The notes under the pieces were generated by a model. That model saw only the letters and a list, made by a program, of their open reading frames with translations, had not been told where the DNA came from and ran no database searches. Below are positions 32,657 to 42,318 of a stretch of 64,000 nucleotides of DNA, one piece after another (position 1 is the stretch's first letter; every line of letters begins with the position of its first letter). The position numbers and the translations under genes were made by a program. The stretch is from Perognathus longimembris pacificus (lineage: Eukaryota > Chordata > Mammalia > Rodentia > Heteromyidae). The stretch spans positions 13,537,086-13,601,085 of the forward strand of contig NC_063188.1 in the NCBI RefSeq assembly GCF_023159225.1, given 5' to 3'.

Positions 32657-32742
32657 AGGGGTTGGGTATTTAGCTCCATGGAAGAGTACTTGCCTGGCAA
32701 GTGCAAGCAAGGCCCTGAGTACGGTTCTCAGGTCTTGGAAAA
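32657..32742 (+). mobile_element. ID-like SINE next to B1
   Basis: Sense tRNA-like unit: GGTTGGGTATTTAGCTCCATGG, TGCCTGGCAAGTGCAAGC, GAGTACGGTTCTCAGG, then A-run. With the preceding B1 it may be one B1+ID dimer of the kind published as B1-dID. Confidence 0.75.
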
Positions 32743-32846
32743 AAAGTGTAATTCTTTTCTATTACTTATGCATGATAATTGAAAATAAATTTTTAAACTA
32801 AAAAATTACTTACATGAAAAAGGTTTTAAAAACACTTGCAAAATGT

Positions 32847-32935
32847 GCTGGGGATCTGGCTCAGCGGATGAGCGCCTGCCTGGTGAGCAGAAGGCTCTGA
32901 GTTCGGTCCTCCGCTCTGGAAAAGAAAACAACAAA
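32847..32935 (+). mobile_element. ID-like SINE with perfect TSD
   Basis: Complete tRNA-like monomer: GGGGATCTGGCTCAGCGG (A-box region), GAGTTCGGTCCTC (B-box region), A-rich tail. Perfect 13-bp TSD ACTTGCAAAATGT at 32834-32846 and 32936-32948. Four CpGs retained. Confidence 0.9.
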
Positions 32936-33085
32936 ACTTGCAAAATGTAGAATTTTACTTAACTGTATCTTACTGAGATATGGACGACTTCTCTTCAGAT
33001 CCATAGAAAATATTACTTATTGCTGAACCGAGTCACTAGTCAGCATCGGTATATTACTAATATTTACCTATATAAATACTGACAA

Positions 33086-33322
33086 GCCAAGTGCCAGTGG
33101 CTCATGCCGGTAATCTTAGCTACTCAGGAGGCTGAGATCTGAGGATGGAGGTTCAAAGCCAGCCCGGCAGAAAAGCCTGTGAGACTCTTATCTCCAATTA
33201 ACCACCAGAAAACTGGAAGTAGCACTGTGGCTCAAGTGGTAGAGTGCTAGCCTTGAACTGAAGAGTTCAGGAAAGTGCCCAGGCCCCGAGTTCAAGCCTC
33301 ATGACCGACATCAACAACAAAA
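33086..33322 (+). mobile_element. Type A SINE
   Basis: Sense, close to full length: CAAGTGCCAGTGGCTCATGC, TTATCTCCAATTAACCACC, CTGTGGCTCAAGTGGTAGAG, CCGAGTTCAAGCCTC. Tail (CAA)n. Confidence 0.9.
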
Positions 33323-33458
33323 AGACTTTGAAAACTTCGATCAACTATTCTTATTCGCTTGAATAAGAATTGAAAAGTTTCATGATGACATTGTCACATA
33401 ATTCAGTGGGTAACTTCTGGGTAACATACGAAAAACTTAAAGTGATCGCTCATCAAAA

Positions 33459-33700
33459 ATAACAATGTCTCATACCTATAATCCTTGCTACTCAAGAGGC
33501 TGCGATCTGAGGATCATGGTTCAAAACCAGCTAGGGCAGAAAAGTCCCTGTGAGACTCTTATCTGCAATAAACTACTCAAAACAATAAAAAAAAATCCAG
33601 AACTGGCACTGTGACTTAAGTGGTAGAGCTGTAACCTTGAGCACAAAGAGGCTCAAGGACAGTGCCCAGGTCCTGAGTTCAAGCCCCAGGGCAGAAAAAA
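33459..33700 (+). mobile_element. Type A SINE
   Basis: Sense; A-rich insertion in the linker (33574-33596). GAGTTCAAGCCCCAGGGC near the end, then an A-run. Confidence 0.87.
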
Positions 33701-33749
33701 AAATTTTTGTTTTCATTTTTTAAATCAAGATATATTTTTTGTCAGTTTC

Positions 33750-33797
33750 CTTGAGCAGAAAAGCTAGAGACAGTGCAGCCTCAGGACTCCTACCAAA
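33750..33797 (+). mobile_element. Geo unit fragment
   Basis: CCTTGAGCAGAAAAGCTAGAGACAGTGC followed by CCTCAGGACTCCTACC; an isolated 3' portion of a right unit. Confidence 0.5.
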
Positions 33798-33827
33798 AAA
33801 GAAAACAAAACAAAAGTAAATTCCTTA

Positions 33828-33958
33828 TACATCATCAGCCAGTCTTCTTTCCCCTCCCTCCTGGCCCTTTGACTTCCACTAATGTATCTCTGTCTCTAGA
33901 TATGCCTATTCTGGTCATTTCATAGAAATGGAATCATATGTTGTAGCCTTAGTCTGTT
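33828..33958 (-). mobile_element. Old L1M fragment
   Basis: Antisense L1M: TATGCCTATTCTGGTCATTTCATAGAAATGGAATCATATG. Confidence 0.6.
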
Positions 33959-33960
33959 TT

Positions 33961-34030
33961 AAAAAATATTTTTATTTTTTAAGTAGTTGTACAGAGGAGT
34001 TACCATTCAACAAGGCAGTTTAGGAATACA
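33961..34030 (-). mobile_element. L1 3' end fragment
   Basis: Antisense: TTTTTATTTTTTAAGTAGTTGTACAGAGGAGTTACC, the terminal L1 motif also seen at 9960 and 45093, here diverged. Confidence 0.6.
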
Positions 34031-34391
34031 ACGTGGCTACTATAAGAGAACTCTAGAATGGATAAATGATAAAGAGGTTGGGAATCCCAAGGTTCATCAG
34101 ATGACTGGAGAGAGACTTACATCCAACTGATTCTCAGAACAATCCACTTCACAGTGGTATTAGTCCACGGATGAGAACAGAGCCCTGAAAACCTCATTAC
34201 CTCTTCTCACCTGATCCCAACATAAGGGCCATTTGTCTGGAATTTGTCTTTCAGGTCTGAGGTAAAAAAAACAAAACTGGGATAAATCCCCTCTATTTAG
34301 AAAATGATTATCACACATTCCTTATCAGCTTGTAAAGAAGAGTCTTTTTTGGGGGGGGGGGTCAAACTCAGTTATCCATAGCTTCCCTTTT
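34031..34391. other. No recognisable feature
   Basis: Unique-looking; G10 run near 34351-34361. Confidence 0.5.
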
Positions 34392-34590
34392 CTTTTGTGC
34401 CATTACTGTACCTTGAACCAAAGGCCAGGCCTTTCTGCCTTAGCTTTTCACACTGAAGGTTGTTGGTGCTCTGCCACTTGAGCCACATCTTTATTTCTTA
34501 CAGTCTTTTCTGCGCAGAGTTGCTTTGAATCATGATCCTCAAATCTCAGCCTCCTAAGCTCGGATTAAAGGAGTGAGCTGGCAGCTTCAG
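34392..34590 (-). mobile_element. Type A SINE, diverged
   Basis: Antisense: GTACCTTGAACCAAAGGCC, TGCTCTGCCACTTGAGCCAC, head TCTCAGCCTCCTAAGC; linker mostly missing. Confidence 0.75.
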
Positions 34591-35724
34591 GCTTCACAGC
34601 CTCCTTTATTGTTCCTCCATTTTAGGCAGAAAAAGACTATGAGAGAAGAGTTACCCAATGTGGCTTCAGGAAAACCGGAAATAGTTATTCCTATCCCTTA
34701 TTCCCCCAAGAAGCCAGGTCCTAGGGCATCTATGAGGTCTCTGCCCCGTCCCCACCCCCACCCCCGTGGCGCCTAGACCATAAAAAAAAATCACTGTCAA
34801 AACTGTGTTCTCTATTGAGTGTTTCTTGCCTGCAAGTTTTACTGTCTAGCCAGATGGCACCCACTTGTTTGAGTCACATGTTCTTGTTTGCGAAAGCTCC
34901 CTGAGTTACCCTTTCCAAATTCTCTAGCTGTGAGGAATGTCAAGCCCCAAAACTATAAAAGAAATGACTCACTGGAGGCCAAGAAGAGGTATTTCTGAAG
35001 AGCAGAGTGTTCTTTATGTACTTTTCAAGTAATACAAATGGGCAAGTTCATTATTGGATGACACAGGGTGGGGAGGAGAGACACAAACGTGACTCCCCCA
35101 CTGTCACAATGTCCCTTGCAGCCCAGTCTGCTTGCCAGTTTTGTTGGGAGCTTTGTCTACAGACACGCTGTGACAGGGAAATTCTTTTTCTTTAAGGAGG
35201 CTTCCTGGCTCACACGTTTCCAGACCCCAAGGACGCCTGCAGACTCAAGGTGAGGTCACACGAGTATTTTCAGATAGAGAATTTAAGACTTGCTCTGACC
35301 TCATATGTTTTGCGTTTCCAACTGAACTCAAACTTTCCAGTGCTTGAGTTCATTTACCTTTGGTCAAAAATTCCCTTCCTTGGCTTCATTTCTAATTACA
35401 TATGGTCCTCTAAGTGTTCTTGGCCATCAGGTACTGATTGATCAAAAGTGCAACACATTTGAAGGGAGGCCAATGTAGTGGACATGTGTTTTAAAGTTCA
35501 AATTCAGTTGGAAATGAGTACACTATGGCTCACATGATGTCAAATATCATATGTTTGACATATAGTGTGTGACATTTGACAAATGCAAGCCCATAGTGAG
35601 GTGGTTGATCTGCTTACAGAGCCAAAGACAGCACTTAGGTATGAGAGTGGTTGATTCTTTGGCTCTGCTTCTCTACTGACAGCAAACATAGACTGGGGAG
35701 GTCATTGACTAAGAATTACAATGC
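34591..35724. other. Repeat-poor stretch
   Basis: No repeat recognised. Short open frames (34573-34776, 35007-35441) lack domains. A small imperfect inverted repeat lies at 35537-35561. Confidence 0.45.
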
Positions 35725-35952
35725 ACCTGGGCACTGGTGGCTCATGTGCGTAACCCTAGCTACTCAGGAGGTTAATAGCTGAAGATCATGCTTTGAAGCC
35801 ATCCTGGGCAGAAAAGCCCATGAGATTTTTATTTCCAATTAACCAGCAGAAAATAAGCCAGAAATGGAGGAGAGACTGAAGTGGTAGAGCATCACCCTTG
35901 AGCAACAAAGCTAAGGGACCACAACAGGCCCTGAGTTCAAGCCCCAGGACTG
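35725..35952 (+). mobile_element. Type A SINE
   Basis: Sense: CCTGGGCACTGGTGGCTCATG, CCTAGCTACTCAGGAGG, TTTCCAATTAACCAGC, GAGTTCAAGCCCCAGGACTGG. Runs directly into the following CG/CA tract. Confidence 0.9.
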
Positions 35953-35970
35953 GCACGCGCGCGCGCGCGT

Positions 35971-36006
<36 letters not shown>
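35953..36006 (+). repeat. (CG)n(CA)n tract at SINE tail
   Basis: Alternating CGCG then CACA units continuing the terminal GGCAC of the SINE. Purine-pyrimidine alternation throughout gives Z-DNA potential. Confidence 0.96.
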
Positions 36007-36008
<2 letters not shown>

Positions 36009-36359
36009 ATGCTCCTTCCAATCCTTTCGCAAGAATGAGCCTACTCTTAATTCTTACCTTTACTCTGAGGGACTGTTCTCCACTAAAGGCAAAACTCCAC
36101 CTCACACGCAAGTGGGTGATATAAATGACTTGTACGTATGCAGTGCACATCTGTTCTGTGAAGTCTACTTTATAGCCAAACCAGAGAGAGCAACTAAATA
36201 CTCAGAAAGTGCATTTCCACCTTTCCCATGTTCACCCTCAGCAGGCTTTACAACATTCTTTCCCACCAAGTCAGGATGAGTGCAAAGAATCTTCACTTCA
36301 TTGGTCCTGACAACCTGGGCCAAATTGCCTGAAGTTGCTACACTAAAGAAAAAAAATGA
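36007..36359. other. No recognisable feature
   Basis: Unique-looking DNA. Confidence 0.5.
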
Positions 36360-36363
36360 GACT

Positions 36364-36571
36364 GGGAATATGGCCTAGTGGTAGAGTGCTTGCCTCGTAT
36401 ACATGAAGCCCTGGGTTCGATTCCTCAGCACCACGTATATAGAAAAAGCCAGAAGTGGCGCTGTGGCAGAGTGCTAGCCTTAAGCAAAAAGAAGCCAGGG
36501 ACAGTGCTCAGGCCCTGAGTCCAAGCCCCAGGACTGCCCCAAAACAAAACCAAACAACAAGAAAAAAAAAT
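36364..36571 (+). mobile_element. IDL-Geo SINE, small Geo deletion
   Basis: Sense: CTGGGAATATGGCCTAGTGG, GGGTTCGATTCCTCAGCACC, then Geo lacking CTCAAGTGG (GCTGTGGCAGAGTGC). A-rich tail; flanks share an A-rich AAGAAAAAAAATGA repeat. Confidence 0.9.
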
Positions 36572-36674
36572 GAACATTTTCCTAAGGACTAATTATGTAT
36601 CAGTCATTGGCTGCCTTGCATGATGCATGTTGTCTCTTTTATTTATTTATTTATTATTATTTTGGGGGGGGGGG

Positions 36675-36862
36675 CAGTCCTGGGCCTTGGACTCAGGGCC
36701 TGAGCACTGTCCCTGGCTTCTTCCTGCTCAAGGCTAGCACTCTGCCACTTGAGCCACAGCGCCACTTCTGGCTGTTTTCCATATATGTGGTGCTGAGGAA
36801 TCAAACCTAGAGCTTCATGTGTAGGAGGCAAGCACTCTTGCCACTAGGCCATATTCCCAGCC
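36675..36862 (-). mobile_element. IDL-Geo SINE with perfect 16-bp TSD
   Basis: Antisense dimer. TSD CATGTTGTCTCTTTTA at 36626-36641 and 36863-36878. The tail is atypical: (TTTA)n then G11 where a plain T-run is expected. Confidence 0.92.
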
Positions 36863-36879
36863 CATGTTGTCTCTTTTAA

Positions 36880-37010
36880 ATTCACATAATCATACTCTTG
36901 CTATGACATTCTTATTATTACAAAGGGGAAGGTAAATAAATTTCACAAAGTCAAACTGGCAGACTGGAACCCAGATCTCACTTGAGACACTCATTTCTTA
37001 AGCATTATAC
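36880..37010 (-). mobile_element. MIR SINE
   Basis: Antisense: TTCACAAAGTCAAACTGGCAG, ACTGGAACCCAGATCTCAC. The preceding IDL-Geo appears to have landed in or beside it. Confidence 0.55.
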
Positions 37011-37183
37011 TGTCAATTGACTCGTTGACCCATATGTTCAATCAGCACTAATTATGCTGAACACCATTCTAGGCCCTGGGGACGCAACAGTCAGAAGATC
37101 CTCACCCACTGGAACAGGACATCAGGTGGGCCCCTGGAAAGAAGCTTTCTGGGGATTGATGGCATTAACAGTAATTACTAGAT

Positions 37184-37735
37184 GGGTACAGGGGCTCACA
37201 CCTGTAATCCTAGCTACTAGGAGGCTGAGATCTAAGGATCACTGTTCAAAGCCAGCAGGAAAGTCCATGAGATTCGTTTTTTTCTTTTTTTTTTGTCTAG
37301 ACCAGAACCTCATTTTCAAAATATTCCAAATTTATAGACAACCACAAAAATACATCTATGATGAATATATACATACATTTTTCTTACCAGCTGGTAGAGC
37401 CAGGTGAGAACAATTACTTAAGTTTTCATTTCTACATTGTCTTATATTTTAGGGGTGAATTTAGATTGTGACAACATATTTATAAATATTACATTTATAG
37501 ATAAATATATTATTAGTTCCCTGACTTTTGTTGTTGTTGTTGTTGTTGTTTGCCAGTCCTGGGGCTTGAACTCGGGGCCTGGGCACTGTTCCTGAGCTTC
37601 TTTTGCGCAAGTTGAGTGCTCTACTACTTAAGCAATAATCCCATGAGATTCTTTATCTCCAATTAACCACCAGAAAACCAGAAGTGGTAGAGCGCTAGCC
37701 ATGAGCTGACAAAACAAAACAAACAAAAACCAGTA
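37184..37735 (+). mobile_element. Type A SINE split by nested retrocopy
   Basis: Head and linker start at 37184-37275 (GATGGGTACAGGGGCTCACA, GTCCATGAGATTC). Linker and Geo resume at 37641 (CCATGAGATTCTTTATCTCC, CAATTAACCACC, AGTGGTAGAGCGCTAGCC). The Geo end is truncated into an (AAAC)n tail. Confidence 0.88.
37276..37640 (-). mobile_element. Nested retrocopy: truncated Geo unit plus extra 3' sequence
   Basis: 365-bp antisense insert between two copies of CCATGAGATTC (37265-37275, 37641-37651). On the minus strand it begins inside a Geo unit (37552-37640), passes its B-box region and an (AAC)n tail (37529-37551), then carries about 235 bp of AT-rich non-SINE DNA. It ends in a new poly(A) (T-run 37277-37294). 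Confidence 0.8.
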
Positions 37736-37964
37736 GTTGCTACATCCAATTGGTATCAGGATTAAGGGGCTGACACTTAAGCACCAAGGACTATGTGAAA
37801 AAGGGCAATGATAGACTTTGATCTCAGACTCAACACGACTCTATGTGATTAGTATAGGCTAGGATCCATGCTTCAGGGCTTGAGCTAGATATCATAACTC
37901 ATTGATGTCTGTAACTCTGTGAAGGTCAGCATAACCCTAGGCCAGCCTTGAATATTTATATTTT

Positions 37965-38193
37965 TGCTAGTCCTGGAGCTTGAACTCTGGGCCTGAACAC
38001 TGTCCCTGACCTTTGGTGCTCAAAGGCGGTGCTCTCCCAATTGTGCCACAACTTCATTTCTGATTATTTTGCTGGTTAATTGGAGGTAAGAGTCTCACAG
38101 ACATTTCTGCCCAGGCTGGCTTTGAACTGCAATCTTCAGATCTCAGCCTTCTGAATAGCTAGGATTACAGGCAGGAGCCACTGGCAACAGGCA
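37965..38193 (-). mobile_element. Type A SINE
   Basis: Antisense, full: CTAGTCCTGGAGCTTGAACTC, linker TTAATTGGAGGTAAGAGTC, head TCTGAATAGCTAGGATTACAGG. Confidence 0.88.
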
Positions 38194-38267
38194 CACCTTT
38201 AAAATTTTAAAGCGTTCCACATGCCTGCTTTTTTGCCATTAGCATGTCTGTATGAAGTTAAAGGTCC

Positions 38268-38516
38268 TGCCAGATGCTATTGGCTCATGCCTATAATCCT
38301 AGCTACTTTAGGAGGCTGAGATCTGAAGATTGCAGTGCAAAGCCAGCTATAGCAGGAAAGTCCATGAGACTGGCATCTCCAATAAACTACACTCTGCCCA
38401 AAAGCTAGAAGAAGCGCTATGCCTCAAGTGGTAGAATGCTAGCCCTGAACAATAAAGCTCAGAAACAGTATCCAGGCTCTGAATTCAAGGCCCAGGACTG
38501 GCACACACCCAAAAAA
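38268..38516 (+). mobile_element. Type A SINE with 10-bp TSD
   Basis: Sense full copy ending GGACTGGCACACACCC plus an A-run. TSD TTAAAGGTCC at 38258-38267 and 38517-38526. Confidence 0.9.
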
Positions 38517-38526
38517 TTAAAGGTCC

Positions 38527-39343
38527 CTCTATAAGAAACTCTGGAGATAGGCACAGTTGGGGCTGAGCTCACCCTTCCTATAGATCAAAGGACACATGGG
38601 TCTACTTGCTTGTTAGGGAGACCCAGGGGATCTGGAAAGGAAAGGAGAGGAGGAGAGAAGGGCAGGCATCAGCCAGGCTATGATTGATTGACTTGTTTTG
38701 CTGTTCTGTTTACCCAGCTGGGCTTGCTGCTGCCCTGGGTACCAGCATGGCTATGACCATTCTGGCCAATCTTTGGGACCGTGTTGGAAAGAATTATGGA
38801 CTTAGTCAGCACTTGGCAAAACTGAGGCAGGGAAGTGTGTGTTTATGTGGGTAACTTTCCTGCCCTATTGGGCTTTTTTCCACCTCCAGGGGATACCCCC
38901 TGACTCACACACACTAGGCTCAGCCACAAAGTCCCTCTGATTTTCCTCCCCTTAGTGGAAATTAGTGTCACACATCTAAGACCAGCCAACAGCCTGTGGC
39001 CTAATGCTTTTAGCGATTTAACATATTAGGCATCACTGCAATTAATTAGTCCATTCAAGGTAGATAAGTGCAGAGAGACTCCAGACAGGAAATGTGACAA
39101 ACAGCTTTGGAAAAATTGCATAAGGATGAACACAAATCATGTCTCCTGAGTCTCAGGTCAATCATTTTGTTTCTAATTGGTGAACAAAGTTACAATAAAT
39201 CCTGGCATCTTAGTAATGCTCGGTCCCTACTTTAGCCAGCAAAAGGAGTCTTGGAAACCCCCAAGATAGAACGATTTCAGAACTCTGTGTGTATGCACAT
39301 ACTCGTGTATTGCCTCTGTCTCTGTCTCTCTCTGTGTCTCTGC

Positions 39344-39376
<33 letters not shown>

Positions 39377-39517
39377 AGAGGCAGAAACTCCCTCTCTCAC
39401 ACCCTTCCTTCCCTCCCAGATTTAGGAATTCAAAAGGTCCTTCCAAACACAGGGGCCATGAGGGTTTGTCCCTTGTCAGTGCTTAGACAGCTTGACTTTT
39501 CTTAAAAACTAAGCCAA
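38527..39517. other. Repeat-poor stretch
   Basis: Unique-looking. Contains the enhancer-like island listed separately and a (CT)n-rich tract at 39310-39376, which gives the leucine/serine-rich frames here. Confidence 0.45.
38930..39240. promoter_or_regulatory. Candidate enhancer-like island
   Basis: Repeat-free AT-rich block. Seen motifs: TAATTA (39043-39048), TAATTG (39174-39179) and a SOX-like GAACAAAG (39182-39189), plus GTCAATCATT nearby. Motif clustering suggests a homeodomain-type enhancer; conservation was not testable. Confidence 0.25.
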
Positions 39518-39717
39518 GGCTGGGAATATGGCCTAATGGTGGAGTGTTTGCCTAGCATGCATGCAGCCCTGGGTTTGATTCCCCAGCACCACATATATAG
39601 AAAATGGCCAGAAGTGGCGCTGTGGCTCAAGTGGCACAGTGCTAGGCCTTGAACGCCAAGGACAGTGCTCAGGCCCTGAGTCCAAGCCCCAGGACTGGAA
39701 AACAAAGAAACAAAAAA
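39518..39717 (+). mobile_element. IDL-Geo SINE
   Basis: Sense dimer: GGCTGGGAATATGGCCTAATGG, CCCCAGCACCACATATATAG, Geo unit, A-rich tail with GAAACAAAAAAA. Confidence 0.9.
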
Positions 39718-39722
39718 ATCCA

Positions 39723-39807
39723 AGCTGAGTACTGGTGACTCAAGCCTGTAATCTTTAGGTACTCAGGAGGGGGAGATCTAAGGATCGTGGTAACAAAGTG
39801 GCTCTAG
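39723..39807 (+). mobile_element. Type A SINE head fragment
   Basis: Head only: CTGAGTACTGGTGACTCAAGCC, TACTCAGGAGG, AGATCTAAGGATCG. It loses similarity after about 85 bp, with no Geo unit. Confidence 0.65.
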
Positions 39808-40103
39808 ATAGGGACATAAGACTCAGATGCAGTAAAGTATGCCAAGAGCTTAGCGACTAATCTGTGTGATCAAGACATCTCAGGCAGCTGTGATGATGGA
39901 GGGTGAGGAGTGTAGTTTTTAGAGGCTGACGATCTTAAATGTCCCTGAGGTTTTCACATTTCAAAAGGAAGTTTAGAAGGTAGAAACAACCCAAATGTCC
40001 AAAATGAACCTGGCACAAAGACATTCCACTTATGTGAGGTACCTAGCAAATTCTTAGAGACAAAAATAAAATCTTGGTGGAGTGGGGCTGGGGAAAGCAG
40101 AAA
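39808..40103. other. No recognisable feature
   Basis: Unique-looking DNA. Confidence 0.45.
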
Positions 40104-40117
40104 TAGAGTTGCCTTTT

Positions 40118-40321
40118 TTTTTTTTTTTTGGCCAGTCCTGGGCCTTGGACTCAGGGCCTGAGCAGTGTCCCTGGCTTCCTCCCGCTCAAGGCTAGCACTC
40201 CGCCACTTGAGCCACAGCGCCGCTTCTGGCCGTTTTCTGTATATGTGGTGCTGGGGAATCGAACCCAGGGCCTCGTGAATCCGAGGCAGGCACTCTTGCC
40301 ACTAGGCCATATCCCCAGCCC
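40118..40321 (-). mobile_element. IDL-Geo SINE, CpG-rich young copy
   Basis: Antisense dimer keeping many CpGs (CCCGCTC, CCGCC, GCGCCGC, GCCG, ATCGAAC, CCGAGG), a mark of recent insertion. TSD TAGAGTTGCCTTTT (40104-40117) versus TAGAGTTGTCTTTT (40322-40335). Confidence 0.93.
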
Positions 40322-40433
40322 TAGAGTTGTCTTTTACTGAATACAGAGTTCAGGTCTCTGGACATGAATGATGGTGATGGTGATATAATTGTGAATAGAC
40401 TGAGTGCCATTAAAAAATATTTGACATGCGTGA

Positions 40434-40650
40434 GGGTGCCAGTTATTCATGCTTATAATCCTAGCCACTCAAGAGGCTGAGATGTAATAATCCTAGTTCA
40501 AAGTGAGCCTAGGCAAATATATTTGAGAAACTCTTATCTCTCGTTATCTAGAAAAAGAAAAAGCTAGAAATGGAGCTGAGACTCAAACGGTAGGGATTAA
40601 AAAAGCCCTTTTGAGAGCATGAGGCTCTGAGTTCAGGTTCCACTCGCCAT
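40434..40650 (+). mobile_element. Type A SINE, diverged
   Basis: Sense: GGGTGCCAGTTATTCATGC, CCTAGCCACTCAAGAGG, GGAGCTGAGACTCAAACGG, GAGTTCAGGTTCC; followed by a degenerate CA-rich tract (40655-40690). Confidence 0.8.
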
Positions 40651-40969
40651 GTGCATATGCAAAAAGTGCACATGCACACACAAACGTTTGAAATGGTCAA
40701 CTTTATGTTCGGTGTATTTAGCAGAATTCAAAAAGAAACCTACATTTGGGGATAGAGGGAGGGAGGGGGAAATCGCAGACGCCCTGGAGCTATCAGTACA
40801 ATACAAAATATCAAAAGAAGTTTCTGGACTCAGAAAAGGTTAGCAGACAAGCAAGGAGAGTAGGCTCCATCCTTTGCCTTTAGTCACTTGGGATGTTCTC
40901 TGAATCTCACTTGGACCAGAAAGAAGGAGGAGGAAATTTGGGCTGGCCTTAGGTAAAACTTGCAGAGAT

Positions 40970-41310
40970 CTGTAAATGCAATCAGCTCAATTCCCCGCCA
41001 CTTCCAAGGCAGAGGGGGTGGGACTAGCTTCTCCTCTCCCTCCAATCCCACTCGTTCCAGGTTCCACAGGGCCCCTCAAGGCTGCCCTGCTCACTTGGTT
41101 CAGCAGCCTGATTTCCCTGGAGAGGAGGTTGCCGGAGGAGGTGGGTCTGCCAGTCTCCCTCCCTATCGCTGGCCAACCAACCTCTCCTCCGCTGGACCAT
41201 CCGGGACCCTTGCGCACGTGGATCCTGTCTGTGCAAACTCACCTGGAGGCCAGGAGTGACAGCAGCGGCAGGCATCCTAGCATAGGCACAGAGGTAATTA
41301 GGCACGTCTT
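40970..41310. promoter_or_regulatory. CpG-enriched patch, possible small promoter or first exon
   Basis: About 11 CpGs in 340 bp of GC-rich DNA inside a CpG-poor window, with GGGGGTGGGAC (GC-box-like) and GCGCACGTGG (E-box CACGTG). A donor-like AGAG|GTAATT lies near 41292. Two overlapping open frames (99 and 156 codons) have no recognisable domain, so no protein is claimed. Could be a lncRNA start, an unmethylated enhancer, or chance. Confidence 0.3.
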
Positions 41311-41569
41311 CTCCGCTCCTGAAGTAATGTTTATTTATCTTTCAAATTCTGCCAACCAAAATGACTTGGGCTGTGATTTACCATCACACCATTATGTCAT
41401 ACTTCCTTACAGCTTTTATGACCAAGAAAGACTCCAGGCACAGTAGCCATATTATGTCCCAAAGAACCCCTACCCAAATTAAGTCACTATTTCTGGTCCG
41501 TGTTGTTGCTAGTCAAAAATGACATCTCAGGGTAATTGCTGGTTTAGGGGCACATTTTAAGGCAACTGC

Positions 41570-41640
41570 ATGTGTATATATGTATATATATATATATACA
41601 CATATATGTATATATACATACATACACATGTGTGTGTGTT
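41570..41640. repeat. (TA)n/(TG)n AT-rich tract
   Basis: Self-complementary TATATATGTATATA-type units switching to CATACATACA and TGTGTG. Probably an expanded TA/TG microsatellite. Confidence 0.9.
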
Positions 41641-42190
41641 TTAACCAATTTACATCTGTCTTTTACTTTCTCCGGGCAAACATGGTTTTTGCTTATTTAA
41701 ACAGCCCTTAATCAAACAGTACAGCTGCAAAGTATCTTAATCTATGCTTTCTGGTCAAGAAAATTGCCCACAATCACCACTGACTTTACAATGCAATAAT
41801 GGGATACTATTTCTTGTTAGTGCACGCATGGCTCAAAGTATGAATGCTATAAATGGAACGGCATGAGGCTTATCTAAGATTGCCTGCACTTCATTCATGT
41901 ATTTAGTCAATTCAACTGAAGATTTAGCATATAGGGTTTAAGACCTTTTTGAAATGGGACATCACGTGTAGAAGCATAATATAGTCTGGCAAGTCACTGA
42001 GAGAACAAGGATAGCCACTCTCAATCACAGTTTGACCTGTTATGACTGGTTATCGGCACGATACAAGTAATTTATTCCAGATAATAATGTACCGATGTTG
42101 CTGGACTCAAGGTTTCCTGATAAAAAGTGTATTCACTCTCACTTGCACCTCATTGGGTAATTTCTGATTATTATTCATTTTCTTTTGTTT
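41641..42190. promoter_or_regulatory. Candidate enhancer-like island
   Basis: 550 bp free of recognisable repeats, AT-rich, with GATA-type TTATCT (41871-41876) and GGTTATC and repeated AAT/TAAT motifs. Regulatory role is inference only. Confidence 0.2.
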
Positions 42191-42196
42191 TGTTTT

Positions 42197-42318
42197 AGAT
42201 GTAGCATTTTGCTTGCATGAAACTCCCTGTAGGGCCCAGGTTGGCCTTGAACTTGTGACCCTTCTGCCTCAGTCTTCTAAGCGCTGACATTATAGACAGG
42301 TATCACCCTGTCTGACTT
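42197..42318 (-). mobile_element. B1-like SINE
   Basis: Antisense: CTGTAGGGCCCAGGTTGGCCTTGAAC, TCTTCTAAGCGCTGACATTATAG. Confidence 0.75.

Noticed and set aside
35537..35561. Small inverted repeat ATGTCAAATATCATATGTTTGACAT, considered as a microRNA hairpin or operator
   Set aside because: Arms of about 11 bp with no loop of precursor size and no extended stem; likely chance in AT-rich DNA.
40976..41446. 156-codon frame over the CpG-rich patch
   Set aside because: GC-rich DNA has few stops; a second frame (40960-41259) and two antisense frames are open too. No recognisable domain, so I list only the CpG patch.
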